Assembly: GCA_002946415.1 (NCBI GenBank)
Contig: NJPS01000032.1
Coordinates: 186,001 to 250,000 of the forward strand
Direction of reading: 5' to 3'
Origin: Rutstroemia sp. NJR-2017a BVV2
Taxonomy: Eukaryota; Ascomycota; Leotiomycetes; Helotiales; Rutstroemiaceae
DNA: 64,000 nt
The translations under genes and the position numbers were made by a program. Below the pieces are notes generated by a model. The model did not search any database. It saw only the letters and a program-made list of their open reading frames with translations, and was not told the origin of the DNA. This document shows positions 42,360 through 54,111 of the stretch, one piece after another. How positions within the stretch are numbered: position 1 is the stretch's first letter; each line of letters opens with the position of its first letter.

Positions 42360-44017
42360 CACCAAGTGTCATTCCATCTCTTCGAATTTGATTCTTACGA
42401 TACTAGCGAAGGCTCGTATATCACCTGTTGCTTATGGATTATCTGATCGGGCTTGAAGAATGAGTATCCCAAGGCCATGCTGAGGTCTATTGTAAGCTTG
42501 TTGGTTTCGAAAGCAATAAATGGATGAGCATGATGCTCTATTGTCATAAGAAAAGGGTCATTCCATTGTTTTCAGGGAGGCCGTGAGGACATATTCTCCT
42601 CAAAGCTGTAGTTATACTCGGAGAACTGCCATCCGATGACTAGACTCGCAAGCCACCTTGGGGCCAGGAGGTTTAGTATATCGCTTGTATTCTACAGTAG
42701 GCTCGTCAATGTTGTAATTTCAATGGACCCCTCCAGCCAATTTAAAATAAGCGAGCGAAAAGGAGGCTTGTCGCTGAAAAAGGGTCTAGCAATGCGTTGC
42801 CAAACTACTCAAAGTGTGCTTGAACTTTATCTCGATGCCTCGACTCTCTCTCGGGGCCAGTGCGATCACTGCAATCATAACTTCACAAGGCTACTTGCCG
42901 ATGCGGGAAGTGAGCTTGCTCGCTCAAATTTCGAGCCTGACGATGTCTCCGAGTTCGGACAGTGTGTGCATGCGCACAGTTGCCATCCTTTCCGATGAAG
43001 TTCTTAGCCATATCTAGAGAAATTCGGGCTCTTTCTAGTCCCCATAAAGGACCGGAGATTGAAAACGAAAAAAATACAATGCAATGGATCAGGGGTAAGT
43101 GAATTTCCTTGGGGCGTAAAGCATCATTGATTCACTGGCAGCTTCGATCTGAGACCAGTGATCTCGGTCTTACTCGCCGTTAGAACTTAACGAATTGGAT
43201 AATTTGGATTAGATACACATAAACCTTTAGCCTAATGACGTGATAAGAGAAATGAATATGTGATAAAGATAGATAGACCAACAGAACAGTCCATGGGTGA
43301 GAGGAAAGCACCTATCATCACCTGGTGCGGTCGTACTTTTCCAGTGTCGGGGCAATAAAGATGGGGGCACAGTGAGCGGTCAAAATGGCCAGCGACTGTG
43401 TACATGATTGGATAGCTCGATGCCTGAAGATTAGTATATGGTGCTTAGAATGGGTACAAGGCATTCTCAGCGGTTCCGTTGTGCTGCCACGGCTAAATAG
43501 CTACCTCGGGGGAGCTGCACGGTGAATGTGAGTAGTATCGATTGGGGTGAAGTAGCAGTCGAGAATATGTTCAACGTCGTGGTACTTCCACGGTTGTTGG
43601 AGCCCAAGTGAATCTACCCATTTTCTGCATCCTGAAACGCCCGTTATGAGTGGTAATGGTAATCGTCAATAGCAATGTATGAAACAACAGAATCCAAATT
43701 GAAGGATTCGCGGATGCGTTGAGTTTCGCCTTTAATTCCACTGTCTATCTGTGGATTCTGCAATTATACATCAAGAACCAGAACACCATCCAGTAACCGA
43801 AGTTTCTATAGGTATCCATAAAGCACAGAGCATTGTCAAGCATCTCTAAAGCATCAGAATAGTAGCCTCCAACTCCAGCCAGCGACATCAAACTTGGTAT
43901 AATCTCGTAAGTCGTATCTCGTAATCGTTACCATGTCTCATTCTCAGTTTAATCCCACAATCTGAATCACAACTGCCGAGAAAGTGTTGAAAGGTCTCGA
44001 CAAAGGTATCAATGACA
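42360..44017. other. Intergenic region, about 1.7 kb
   Basis: Includes a 50-codon minus-strand frame from the ATG at 42547 that does not join in phase to the small membrane gene. Otherwise nothing supported. Confidence 0.4.
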
Positions 44018-45528
44018 TCAGGCAATGTGCTGGGAGTCCCGATACTGTAATGCGGGTCCAACGTCTTCATCACCCTTCTCCAAGGTCATCAAAGAACTTA
44101 GTTGCCACAAAGTCAGCGCAGATAAAGTATTGTTGGAGCAGAAAAGGGGCGATCAAAACACTTACATAGGCTGGCAATTGCTGTCGAGTCCCTTGTCATG
44201 GCTATTCATTGGATACTGATCAGATGATGACTGCATGTGCCCGGTGTTCTTCGTTCGAGTTGCAATGGAAAGGAAGTTTCCAGCAGCAGCACGAAGATGG
44301 ACTATTTGCTCAAACCAGTTCTTTGGCTTTGGTGTACCACCAGATGTGTAATTTGAAGGATGGGCAAGTCTAGCTCCCATTTCCGGCTGCATAACAATAT
44401 TTGGTGTTCTATCATCGAAGGACCGTGTTTTGAAGATCTTCTGTATAATCTGCCAGCAGCAGATAAGGTTACCCACCCATATGGCCACTGACGACTCTCG
44501 AATATACCAGACCTGATAAACGGTTGTGAGGGGACTCTCGAAGTTGTATATCCTAGATGAAGTGTCAGTAGAGAAACTCGAAGCGGCCTAGCTCACTTAC
44601 TTGTTCATTATTGCTGCAAGAATTGTGAACACGGCCAATGAGAAAACAACATCAGAATCGCCTTCCGACGAAGGGGCAGTCTTGCCATGGAAAACATGCA
44701 CAAAGGAATGATGATGAGACCTATGTCCGAAGATATGTTGAACACCATCTGGACGATTGAGTAATGAGAGTATGTAGCACATTGCTCGTTCTCGACGGGA
44801 ACAGCCCAGTACTGGTTGAAAGGCCGGCAGACACCAACGTAGTATACAAGCATAATTGTAACGTATCCCACTATGATGTAAAACATAAGGAATCTCAATG
44901 CTTTCTGGTAACGAGGCAATTGTCGACTGGCGCGGAATTAGCAGATGCAGAGATCAAAAATCTAATTCTGGACATACCAGAGACGCCACAGAAACAGCCA
45001 GATGCAAACCTTGACACACCAAGTAGATGCAAGCATACACTGCTCAAGAGGAATGACAATAATTGATCCCAGGCGACGGGAGGCAACATCCTCGGGGTCG
45101 GCCATGATTGCTTCAAGTTGTTCTGGTGGGAAGAGGTTCGTCATGTATCTTGCAGAGACGTTAATCAGGACGAGTAGAGACAGATAGAAGCACTACGGAG
45201 GTTGAAATAAGCGCGGAACCGAAGATCAGGAGCTCCAGATGAATATTCATGCTTACCATGGCGATACACATAAGCCAGTCTTCAAGGTTCATCTTCCTCA
45301 AAACCCATACTGCATTTACGCTGCAGTTGTGTCAACACCGGTTGCGCGATTTGTCGTAAAGGTAACTTCAACCAATAACTGGATGGGGGGATAGAAGTCG
45401 AGTAGCAGGAGGTTCACTTACATGCGTAAAACGAAGAGGATGATTGAAGGGACAACGAAGCCAATCGTGTTCTGAAGTAGCTCTGAATTCGAAGGAGACA
45501 CGATTCCTCGGCGTAACAAAGGCGCCAT
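44018..45528 (-). CDS. Fungal rhodopsin-domain (PTH11-like) membrane protein with apparent frameshift
   Basis: Exons are 45422-45528, 45257-45320, 44978-45192, 44601-44926, 44166-44552 and 44018-44096. The protein opens MAPLLRRGIVSPSNSELLQN followed by a membrane helix, then NLEDWLMCIAM, RYMTNLFPPEQLEAIMADPE, the family block VGVCRPFNQYWAVPVENEQC and YSIVQMVFNISSDIGLIIIP. About seven hydrophobic helices are expected. In exon 4 the frame breaks: LRRKAILMLF is followed in another frame by SLAVFTILAAIMNK. Removing two bases of a TCTC run near 44640-44643 makes all six exons close at 391 aa. Relatives are plasma-membrane proteins, some linked to surface sensing. It is either a recent pseudogene or a sequence error. 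Confidence 0.75.
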
Positions 45529-47004
45529 ATCGACAGCGAGGGCGTTTAGATGACTGCAGTATGTGACAGAAATTTTTACTGAAGACCAGGATCCAGAAGA
45601 ACCACTGGAGTTGTCGCAGATGGAGAGAAGTAATTGAGGTGTTCTTGCTGTCAAGAGAAACCCATTTGGAAAAGAAGTGAATCTTGAAGGTGAGAAATTT
45701 CAGAAAATAAACCCTCTAATACGATACCGCCGCAGTGAATATATGATCTCCTCCTCATTCCCACGAAGGGCACTAGTAGCAACTTTAAATTTGACACCTC
45801 GTTTCTTCATGGAGGCGATTCGCAGAACGAGGAACACCAACATTCAACAATGGAAGAAACAAGAGAGAAGACGAGTGATTGATACTCTTTAGGAAAGGTA
45901 GGCAACTTCCAAAGAGATTCCCAAAACTACAAGATGAGATATGGTCACACAACCTTATCCGATCTCGTCTCACCAACTGGTATATATCGAATAGCCAGTG
46001 CTTGGCCCCTAGGACATGCAAGTAAGTTCTCTCGGACTCGAGACCTCAAGCTGCAAGCTGCCATTGTACTCCAGCATTAAGCAACACGCAATCTTAATGG
46101 TGTGGATATGCAGCCCTACTCCCAAGCCAAACCACCTAACACTTTCTGGCTCTCCCCGAAAGCCAAATTTATTCATGGCTGACGTTTTCCACGAGTTTCC
46201 CTAGGATCCCCGCCGACCAGCAAAGACTCCGAACCATGATCACTTCGACATCGCATCTTCGCATATTTTCGGTGCTGATCAATGAACGGGAAATTGCATA
46301 GTCTCCTAGGTCGGTATCCATGGATCATACGTTAGAGCTTGGCACGGATGTGGCACATATCAGAGCCAAATCTGCAGAGATGCATCAGCCGTGTAAGCAA
46401 AATATGCAGCCTCCCGCAGCAGATTGGTAGCTTGGTTCGTGAAGCGAGCAGAAGTGCCAACATAGAAGGAAGATGATGTTGTCATTGTTTCTGAAGAAGC
46501 TTTCTGCAAAACAAGGGCAGATCACAATGCGCCAAAACTACATACCTTTACACGGAGCTATATCAGGAAAGCAAACCCCAAACCGCATAACCACGACTGG
46601 CAAAGTACAAAGAAAACATCCGGGTTGGGAGCGAACGGGTTTAAGAACGACGCAATCCTGACGAGATCGCAAAGCTTGTTCCCTTGCTTGCACTACATGA
46701 CAATTATACGGTAGTGCAAATGTGGGTCGCCGACCAAACCAATGGGATACCGATGGTCTGAAAGCAATTGCTGACTTACACTTGCACTTGTTCAACATCT
46801 TCTATGATATAAGATATTGGATACTGGAATAATTGCATTGGAGGTGTGTGAGGTCAGATATTTCACTGGATTGTTTGACCTTCACAGAAGTCTGGGCGTT
46901 TTAGGGGTAATTATCGGACCTTTCCTAGCAAATGCAAAACTCCTCCGCTATGCTTGAACTATCCATTGGCAAGCATGCTCTTGCTCACCCGTCTCCAGTA
47001 TCTT
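45529..47004. other. Intergenic region, about 1.5 kb
   Basis: Promoter side of the rhodopsin-domain gene and 3' side of the HYPK gene. No gene is supported. Confidence 0.4.
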
Positions 47005-47614
47005 TTATGCCACCGGCGCGATATACGCCCTCAATGCTTTCTCTGCATCTCCATCGTGTGCCTTTAGTAAATCCGTCGCTTTGATCTTCGTCAACTCGAG
47101 CTCGTCGATCTGTGAATGAAATTCCCTCTGTCAGCATATGCCATGCAAAATCATGCTAGAGCTCTGATTCCTAGGGGGCCAAGGAAGAGCAATAAAAGAG
47201 TAGAGGGTGTCAGGATTGGCTCTGACATAAAGACTGCATTTGCACAAAGGAACAAAGACCCAGATATCGCAGGAAAGGAGAAGTAAGAGCTTTGCCCTCT
47301 GGTCAACATACCAGCAAAGTTACATCGGCTGGATCAACCTTAACAGTCTTCTTCACTACTTTCTTGTCGTCTCCCTTCTTAGCTATGGTTCCATTCGTAA
47401 CATTCGTGCCTGCCAATCTGTTCATGGCCTGCCGGACAGCTTCCTGATCGACATCTTTTGTAGAGGTAGAATCGTCGTCGCGGGGTGCATCGAGAGAGGA
47501 AAGAGCTGCTGCTGCTTTACGATCTTCTGCAGACTTCGCAGCTTGTGGGATTTCATCGTCGACATCACCGGTGGTTGCACCTTCAACTATCGTAGGCGGT
47601 TGTGCCTCAGCCAT
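47005..47614 (-). CDS. HYPK-like protein (NAC-alpha-type UBA domain), 135 aa, 2 exons
   Basis: Exons are 47312-47614 and 47005-47109 with a GTATGT donor. The start is MAEAQPPTIVEG; a TTG-initiated extension is ignored. The N-terminal half is acidic and disordered (DDEIPQAAKSAEDRKAAAAL). A basic linker (KKGDDKKVVKKTVKV) leads into a C-terminal UBA-like domain: DPADVTLLIDELELTKIKAT, DLLKAHDGDAEKALRAYIAP. This matches HYPK, the small chaperone-like partner of the ribosome-bound NatA N-terminal acetyltransferase. It lacks the NAC beta-barrel domain, so it is not full NAC alpha. It is divergent from the DAHP synthase gene. Confidence 0.85.
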
Positions 47615-47944
47615 CTCGCAACTCAAACAAATTCAACCAGGGAGTCAATTGTTTGCGCACCAACAGAGGGGTCAGGATCTTTAGAAGCCAAGCAAGGTGG
47701 TTGGATAACAAGTTCCGGCTGCAAACTCCACATCCATAGGGCTGACAGGTGAGTCGGTTACCGTAGCCCGAACAAGCCGAGAGCCAGGAACATCCAAACT
47801 TACTTTCCCCACGAACTTGCAAAACAAATTTTAGGATCGTATAAGCAACAAGAGTTTCAGCATTTGGTTGGAAGTCGCTTGGACGCATTTAATCATCGAC
47901 CTACAGCTTTGCTCTTGCTTCGAGAAAAGTACAATTCACCCAAG
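47615..47944. promoter_or_regulatory. Divergent promoter region (HYPK / DAHP synthase)
   Basis: 330 bp between the two start codons. No TATA box or named operator was recognised; amino-acid-starvation control of the DAHP synthase is plausible but not shown here. Confidence 0.4.
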
Positions 47945-49495
47945 ATGGCAGCTTCCACGTTGAGGGCGGAAGTAGAAAACAGCGGCACTCCTCAAATCAG
48001 CGGGTCTGCACAACCCCACCAAATTGAGTCATGGTCACCAAGCTCTTGGACTTCAAAGCCAATTAAGCAAAATGCAATTTATGAGGATCGCAAGGCCGTC
48101 GAGAAGTCACTCCTAAAACTTCAACGCCTTCCGCCAATCGTAACGCCAACTGAAATCATCAAGCTTAAGGCAAGTTTACGAGATGTCGCATTGGGAAAGG
48201 CTTTTCTTCTGCAAGGAGGTGACTGCGCAGAGCTTTTTGACTACTGCGAAGAAAATGCTATCGAATCAAAAATCAAGCTCCTGCTTCAGATGAGTTTGGT
48301 ACTTATTTGGGGCGCTAACAAACCAGTTGTTAGAATTGCAAGAATGGCAGGACAGTATGCGAAGCCTAGATCCAGTCCTACGGAGATGGTAGATGGAATA
48401 GAGACGCCGTCCTTCAGAGGCGATATATTGAATGGCTATGATCTTGATGAGAGAAATTTAGATCCACAGAGACTTGTTGGGTAAGCACCATCTAATTCAG
48501 TGCTCAAGTTTCTCGGTTTTTCCTAGCTAATTTGAAGCAGTGCATACTTCCACTCCGCAAGCACACTAAATTTTATTCGAGCATCTTTGTCTTCCGGCAT
48601 CGCAGATCTCCATAAGCCAATGGACTGGGGCTTAGGACATGTTAGGGATCCGGAACTACAAAACAAATACTCAAGCATCGTGGCGTCGATAACGGAGAGT
48701 CTCCGTTTCATGCATACCGTGGGTGCCGATACGGCTGGCGGACTGCAGACCGTGGACCTTTATACAAGCCATGAGGGTCTTCTCCTTGAATATGAGCAAA
48801 GCCTCACAAGGCGACTCAAAAACCCTGCCTATGACAGTCACTCACGATCTGCAGTCCCTGGTGAAACGGGCGAATCTAGTGGCGATGGCAAAGCCTATTT
48901 CAACACTTCCGCCCATTTCCTCTGGATAGGCGATAGAACGAGGCAAGTAGATGGAGCGCATATTGAATACTTCCGTGGCATCGAAAATCCTATTGGTGTC
49001 AAGATCGGTCCTACAACATCTTGCTCTGATCTCTTAGCCCTGCTGCGCAAGCTAAATCCGACCGTGGAAGTTGGAAAAATAACCCTCATTACCCGTTACG
49101 GTGCTTCCAAAGTTCGCACACTCTTGCCACAGCACATCAGAGTTGTAGAAGGAAGTGAGTACGCTCGAAGCGTTGTGTGGCAGTGCGACCCAATGCACGG
49201 AAATACCAGATCCACATCTACCGGGATAAAGACCAGGCAGTTCGCGGACATCTTTTCCGAGCTGCAGGAGACATTGGCCGTTCACCAAGAGGAGGGCAGC
49301 TATCTTGGAGGAGTTCATCTTGAACTAACTGGCGATGCAGTGACAGAGTGTACAGGTGGTAGTGAAGGGTTGGCTGAAGAGGATTTGTCACTCAACTACA
49401 CTAGCTTCTGCGATCCGAGATTGAACGAAAAACAGGCTCTCGAGATGGCTTTTCTCATCGCAGGCCACTACCGTGGTGAGAAGAACATGATATAG
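47945..49495 (+). CDS. Class II 3-deoxy-7-phosphoheptulonate (DAHP) synthase, 496 aa, 2 exons
   Basis: Exons are 47945-48480 and 48541-49495, with a GTAAGC donor. The plant-like class II family is clear: ESWSPSSWTSKPIKQ at the start, LLQGGDCAELFDYC (metal-binding Cys), PVVRIARMAGQYAKPRSSPT, RGDILNGY, FHSASTLNFIRA, DWGLGHVRDPELQNKY, GVKIGPTTSCSDL, TRYGASKVRTLLPQHI and CDPMHGNTRSTSTGIKTR. It condenses phosphoenolpyruvate with erythrose 4-phosphate, the first shikimate-pathway step. Length is normal and motifs look intact. No shikimate or aromatic-metabolite genes flank it. The ATG at 47945 is the first in frame with the family N-terminus. Confidence 0.95.
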
Positions 49496-50224
49496 TATGA
49501 ATGAATACTCCGTGGTTCTCATCGGGAATAATGCTGGAATTGTCTCCGTGTGGCGCATGTCCTTGGTAACTGTATTTATCTATGGTCTCCTGCATATCCT
49601 GTCATTTGGGTCATAGATCCTCTGCTTGTCCCCGTTATCAATCTTCGGCAACCCTCTTTATGTTTAAACGACGCAACCGCCTATCTCTTTTCTACAGCGC
49701 AGCTTCTCGAGATGATTGATGGGTAACTCCTGAACAGACGTTCTCATCTAAAGATAAGTTTGGCGAATTGGTGAATGGTTTTATACTTCAATTTTACCTA
49801 GCCGCTTCCAGTGATGGGACGCTGAAGCCTATTCGGATTAGGTGTTGTACTTCAATCTGTTTGACAGGTGAAAATGGTAGTTATATTCCACAGAGGCAAA
49901 CCAAGTACCATGACACTTCGAACGGCCTGCTACCGTGATAGTAGGCTCCTGTTACGTATCAGTCTATTGTATACAGCGCCGAGCAACGGACAGCGTCATA
50001 AGCGCTTAGTGACATCAAGCTGTTTCTAATCCTTGCCTAATAATCATGATGGCTCCATAAGGGCCGCGAGGGAAAAGCCTACGCGCCCCTTGCCTTGTGT
50101 GACAACGCATGATATTGTTGCGCACCTCGTAGGTTAAGTTCTACGATGATGCCTGAAGAAGGCTTCTGAGGACGTGAGGTCTCATTGGGCCAGCCCGTGA
50201 AAACTCAGAGGCAAATCAAATGGA
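49496..50224. other. Intergenic region after DAHP synthase
   Basis: About 0.7 kb with no supported feature. It leads into the relic strip at 50.2-51.2 kb. Confidence 0.4.
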
Positions 50225-50476
50225 CAATGTTCGGAGCCCCTGAAAGCAGTCTTGAGCTCTGGCTTCTCGGAACCGTTGATTCAGAGGCTGCCTGCTTCCA
50301 TCTGCTCGGCAATCCTTCTGGCTATCTCCACATCCTTTGGCCACACACAGCCACCAAGTCTCGTACTTGTATCGTTTGCTTGTGCGATATTATCCTCCTC
50401 GTTCGTCCACGGCTGTGTTGGAACAATTAGCCAGAACGGCTCCTTCTGAAATTATTCTGGATTCAGTTTGGTAGAA
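50225..50476 (-). pseudogene. Aldehyde dehydrogenase C-terminal relic
   Basis: Reading the minus strand gives KEPFWLIVPTQPWTNEED, then IAQANDTSTRLGGCVWPKDV and EIARRIAEQMEAGSL, an in-frame stop, and INGSEKPELKTAF. This matches the C-terminal part of aldehyde dehydrogenases (EEPFGP, a QPW-type block, ANDT..GLGA.VW, AG-VWVN, G.K.SG). The stop replaces the Trp of the VWVN-type motif. Just upstream the related ESRIIS segment is in another frame. Only about 80 codons survive, with no catalytic Cys region. It cannot encode an enzyme. Confidence 0.75.
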
Positions 50477-50819
50477 GTTTTATCAACTATTGTTCAAGTG
50501 CTAGAGTTGCTGAGTAAGTGAAGCGGAATATCGACAGCAGCTCTCTTGAGGCTTCGGTCAAGTCAAATGAAAGATGTGATTGTGCACTTACTTACGTCTT
50601 TCCGGTCGTTCTATTCGCTGCTTTGGTTCACGTTTTGGCCATGAGTATGGTGTATCGAGCTACCCTTCTAGGATCCAGAAATGGCATTCATGCTGTAATT
50701 GACAAGAAAATAACTATATTACACATAAATCCAGCTAAACTAATATCACAAAGAAAGTAACCCCTTTCCAGCCTTATGATGAAATACAGCTACCCGAAAC
50801 GCCCTCGTTTTTCGGTACG

Positions 50820-51197
50820 TAAGCCAAGTAGGTCGGATAATATAGGACGAGCCCGGGAATGATTCCGCAGGTCTCATTTCCAGCCCCAACGCATTGGGAC
50901 CTGCCCATTGTCTGTAGAAGTAAAGGGACCATCAACGTTGTGACCGAAATCAATGATGACCATATCGCCAGCTTTCAGGGCCTCGAAAAGGGCAGTAAGT
51001 CGATTCTCGTCGATGGAGGAGCGAGCTGATCGACCAGCTTTGCATCGTTGAGAACAGGGACATTGAGAGGGTATGAAGACAAACGCCCCAACCCAGACAA
51101 CGTAATCAGAGCATGCCAAAATTCAACATGGTGTTTAAAATGTACCTTGAGTGCCGATGCATCCTTCGCCAGCCACTATGGTAGAATCGCATAACAC
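50820..51197 (-). pseudogene. Rhamnogalacturonan acetylesterase (SGNH) relic
   Basis: Fragments in order on the minus strand: LCDSTIVAGEGCIGTQ (block I, GDS degraded to CDS), LSSYPLNVPVLNDAK, then in another frame AGRSARS with LFEALKAGDMVIIDFGHNVD and TSTDNGQ, then in a third frame CVGAGNETC and YYPTYLA. These match the order and spacing of fungal rhamnogalacturonan acetylesterases. There are at least two or three frameshifts and a damaged intron acceptor; nothing clear follows the YPTYL block, so the catalytic Asp/His end is missing. The first fragment is in frame with, and directly follows, the stop of the secreted protein at 51198-51665. Confidence 0.78.
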
Positions 51198-51665
51198 TTA
51201 AACAATAGGTGCAGATGTCGATGCGGAAGATGCGGAAGCGGTTTCAGCATTAGCCACGGGCGTGCGAGCAGCTACCGCAGCTGCTTGGACAACCTTTGTA
51301 CCTGAGCCTGCTAGGAATGGTTCCACGACGACAGAACCAGATGAGCCTGCTGCCGCAGAGGCGGAGGCTCGAGTTGCTTGACCAGTAGCATAGGCAGTGC
51401 TTCGAGTTGTCTGAGACGTGGTCAAAGTGGTTTTCTGAGCTGAAACGACCCTTGTCGACGTTATAGTAGTATGTGTTGTGAGTTCTTTAGGAGCCGTGCC
51501 TGTTTGAGCATAGTTTGTAACAGAAGCAGGAACCACAGCTGTTGTAATAGATGGTTGGTGTCCCCAGCCATTGCCTCCATGACCTCCACCATGATATGAG
51601 TTGTAAGGTGCCGCAGACGCGGATATAGCCCAAGCAGCAAAAAGAAGAACTGAACTGGCCCTCAT
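51198..51665 (-). CDS. Small secreted Ser/Thr/Ala-rich protein, 155 aa, possibly the surviving 5' part of a broken gene
   Basis: It opens MRASSVLLFAAWAISASAAP, a clear signal peptide, then NSYHGGGHGGNGWGHQPS and a long Ser/Thr/Ala/Val linker. The end is ASSASTSAPIV. There are no cysteines in the mature part and no catalytic domain. The linker resembles an O-glycosylated stalk of fungal wall or carbohydrate-active proteins. Because the esterase relic follows the stop codon in the same frame, this may be the N-terminal remnant of a modular enzyme. It may still be expressed as a small secreted protein. No intron is seen. Confidence 0.6.
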   Translation of the reverse strand: MRASSVLLFAAWAISASAAPYNSYHGGGHGGNGWGHQPSITTAVVPASVTNYAQTGTAPKELTTHTTITSTRVVSAQKTTLTTSQTTRSTAYATGQATRASASAAAGSSGSVVVEPFLAGSGTKVVQAAAVAARTPVANAETASASSASTSAPIV

Positions 51666-54111
51666 GGTGCTTTGCCGTGAATGGCTTTAGTTGTCCTTCC
51701 GTGAGATTGGTATGTATGAATATAGAATGTTTGAAGTGAATGTGAGAAACGAATGCAAAATATCAGTATATAGTAAGGAATGAATGTAACCTGCACATAC
51801 CACAGAAAATAAAGGACAATAAAGTTGAGGAACGCAGATTTTGAATAGAGGAGGACAGGTCCATCTGATATATATAGTTGACACTTGGTTCTTGCTATCC
51901 ATGCATCCCCTGGATGAAGGAATAACCACGGGATGGCAAATCCTCCCCCACCTGACAAACCTGGGGCACAACATTGCCTGCCTTCTGCTTATCATTCGAC
52001 GAATTGTTTTCCCTGGTGGTCGAATTCGTCGTTATGTCCCGCATGAACCATGGTATGTTTGTTGGCTAAGATATACCTGCGTATCATTGTTTCAGTTCGC
52101 CGCGTGTTCCTACCGTGTATTACCTCAAATGGTTTGGTCAATAAACTTATTGTCCGAATGCTAGATCCTGTTGGTAAAAGGGAACCTTGCAGCATGTGAG
52201 AAGAAGGCGTTTCGCTCATCAGTATCTGATAGAAAGCAATCGGAGGATTTTCTCGAAGGAATTGAAACTGAAGTTAACCGAGTTTGTTTGAGATTGAGCG
52301 GTTGATAGGGGAATGCGGAGCACTGTTGACTGATTAGCTAAGCGACATCGAAAAACTGTGAAAGGTTTTAACGAGAAGTCGTCTAAGGCATCTCCCATCA
52401 AGGATTCAAGAGGAGCCGAAGGAGTGTGAATTACTGCCGGAAACGTTGGTCATTTTCTTCCACCATTTCATGAAATCGAGCCCTGAGCGGGACGAGAACG
52501 GATCATAACGCCCTTTCACGATTACAAGCTAGACATCGAGGTTGATATTCGACCCCATCGTCCTCTGGTTAACTTTCACTGACCTATGGTCAACGAGCTA
52601 AAACAATGCAAGGAGTTCATTGATGTAGGACCAGCATCCTCTCCGACTGTTGAATGTAGTAGGAAGCCAGGCAAAAGAAAGCGTCCCCAAAGCTTCACTC
52701 AACATGCGAAAATGGTTTCTCTACTAACACCTGAGCCCGAGTCATTCTCGGTGTTATATTTGAGACGTTCCAAGGAAATCAGATCGTCAACAGTATAGAA
52801 TACTTAGTCAGATAATTGTATCGATTTGTCCATCTGAAGTGCAAGCGCCCAATAGGTGAAGGAAAGCGAGCGGGCTGGTCCCCAGATTACTTGGTTTGGA
52901 ACGCCTTACCTGAACCTTATCTACCAAATGCGGAGGAGCAAGTCACTCGTGTTCCTAGTGGGACTCGAAACAATCGATACTTATCGTTTTGAGACGGATA
53001 TTCCCTCTCGACCCAGACAAGCGGGTTTAGAAACGGCCCTTGGAATAGAAGCCAACGACCGGCCTATTCGCTACTTAGGTCACATCAGCTCTCTATTCTC
53101 GCGGTTGGATTCCCATTTAGTAACCATTCTCACAGTCTTTCAATGGTCGCGGGCAACTCCTGGAGCACGACAGAAGATTGGTAGTCATTTGCTGTAGTTC
53201 TGGTTGGATTTTGATTATCCAAAGCAACACATGGCGTTCTAATAGGGTTAAATCTACATTTTGTGTCATTTCACTGCACTATAATTAGCTTATGCCGCGC
53301 CGCGAGGCCTTTGGACTCCCTGGAGACACTCCTTCGCAGGTTGCGCATCACCCTGGCGTTTGGTCTCTTACTGGATAGTCTACAGAGAACAACAGAAAAG
53401 TCTGTTCTTGGTTGTTCTCCTGAAGAACGAGGGAAAACGATCTCCTCATCATCCCTTCATGTGGATGACAATGAGCTTGGGCGTGCTGCGTGAAAGCCAC
53501 CCTAGTCCTATTTGGTGCGTGCTAGAGACGTTATAATTATGGTTGTAGCGAAGATTGGTATCAGAGCAGCAGTCAATACTGATGCAAAACCATTCCGGGG
53601 TCATGATTGGCATTCATCACAACGCAGTTGGTGTGTCATGCACTACCAAATGTAATATTTAATTGACTTAAGTCGCATGATGCTGGAATTTCCCCGTTAT
53701 GGGTCACGGTGTTACTGAATGTTCATTTCATGGCAGTGGCCATGTGAATAACCACGGACTTTGGGAACCCCGAAGCCTGTCGTCGAATTACATATGTATC
53801 ATGTTTGTTAGACAATCATCTTAGAAATGGTGAGGATTCACAGTCCTTCTTGAGCTATCTGTTACTTTTTCTTCGATCTCTTCCCTTGCTTCTTTGTTCG
53901 CTCTCTTCTCCTCTTTACTGAACTGACCTGTTTCTTGGCCACAGGCGAGATTACGTAGGACACAAATTTTTGTATTCCACTGAAAGATTATTATTACATG
54001 CTGCGCTTAGTTGCTACGGCAGGTCCTTCGTCGAGACTTTTTGTCCTGATCATCGTGGGGAGCGGGGTGGGAAACTCCCTACTCGACACGGTGAATGACC
54101 AAGGACCATTC
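51666..54111. other. Gene-poor region, about 2.4 kb
   Basis: Contains the promoter side of the secreted protein. Short frames near 52.6-53.5 kb show no domain. Given the adjacent relics, further decayed coding sequence is possible but I could not identify any. Confidence 0.4.

Noticed and set aside
42365..42547. 50-codon frame starting MTIEHHAHPFIAF as a first exon of the small membrane gene
   Set aside because: None of its possible donors gives the phase needed to join the hydrophobic exon; a start at 42359 fits without it.
52586..53500. Short plus-strand frames as a possible gene
   Set aside because: No domain, no consistent splice chain and frequent stops in alternative frames.
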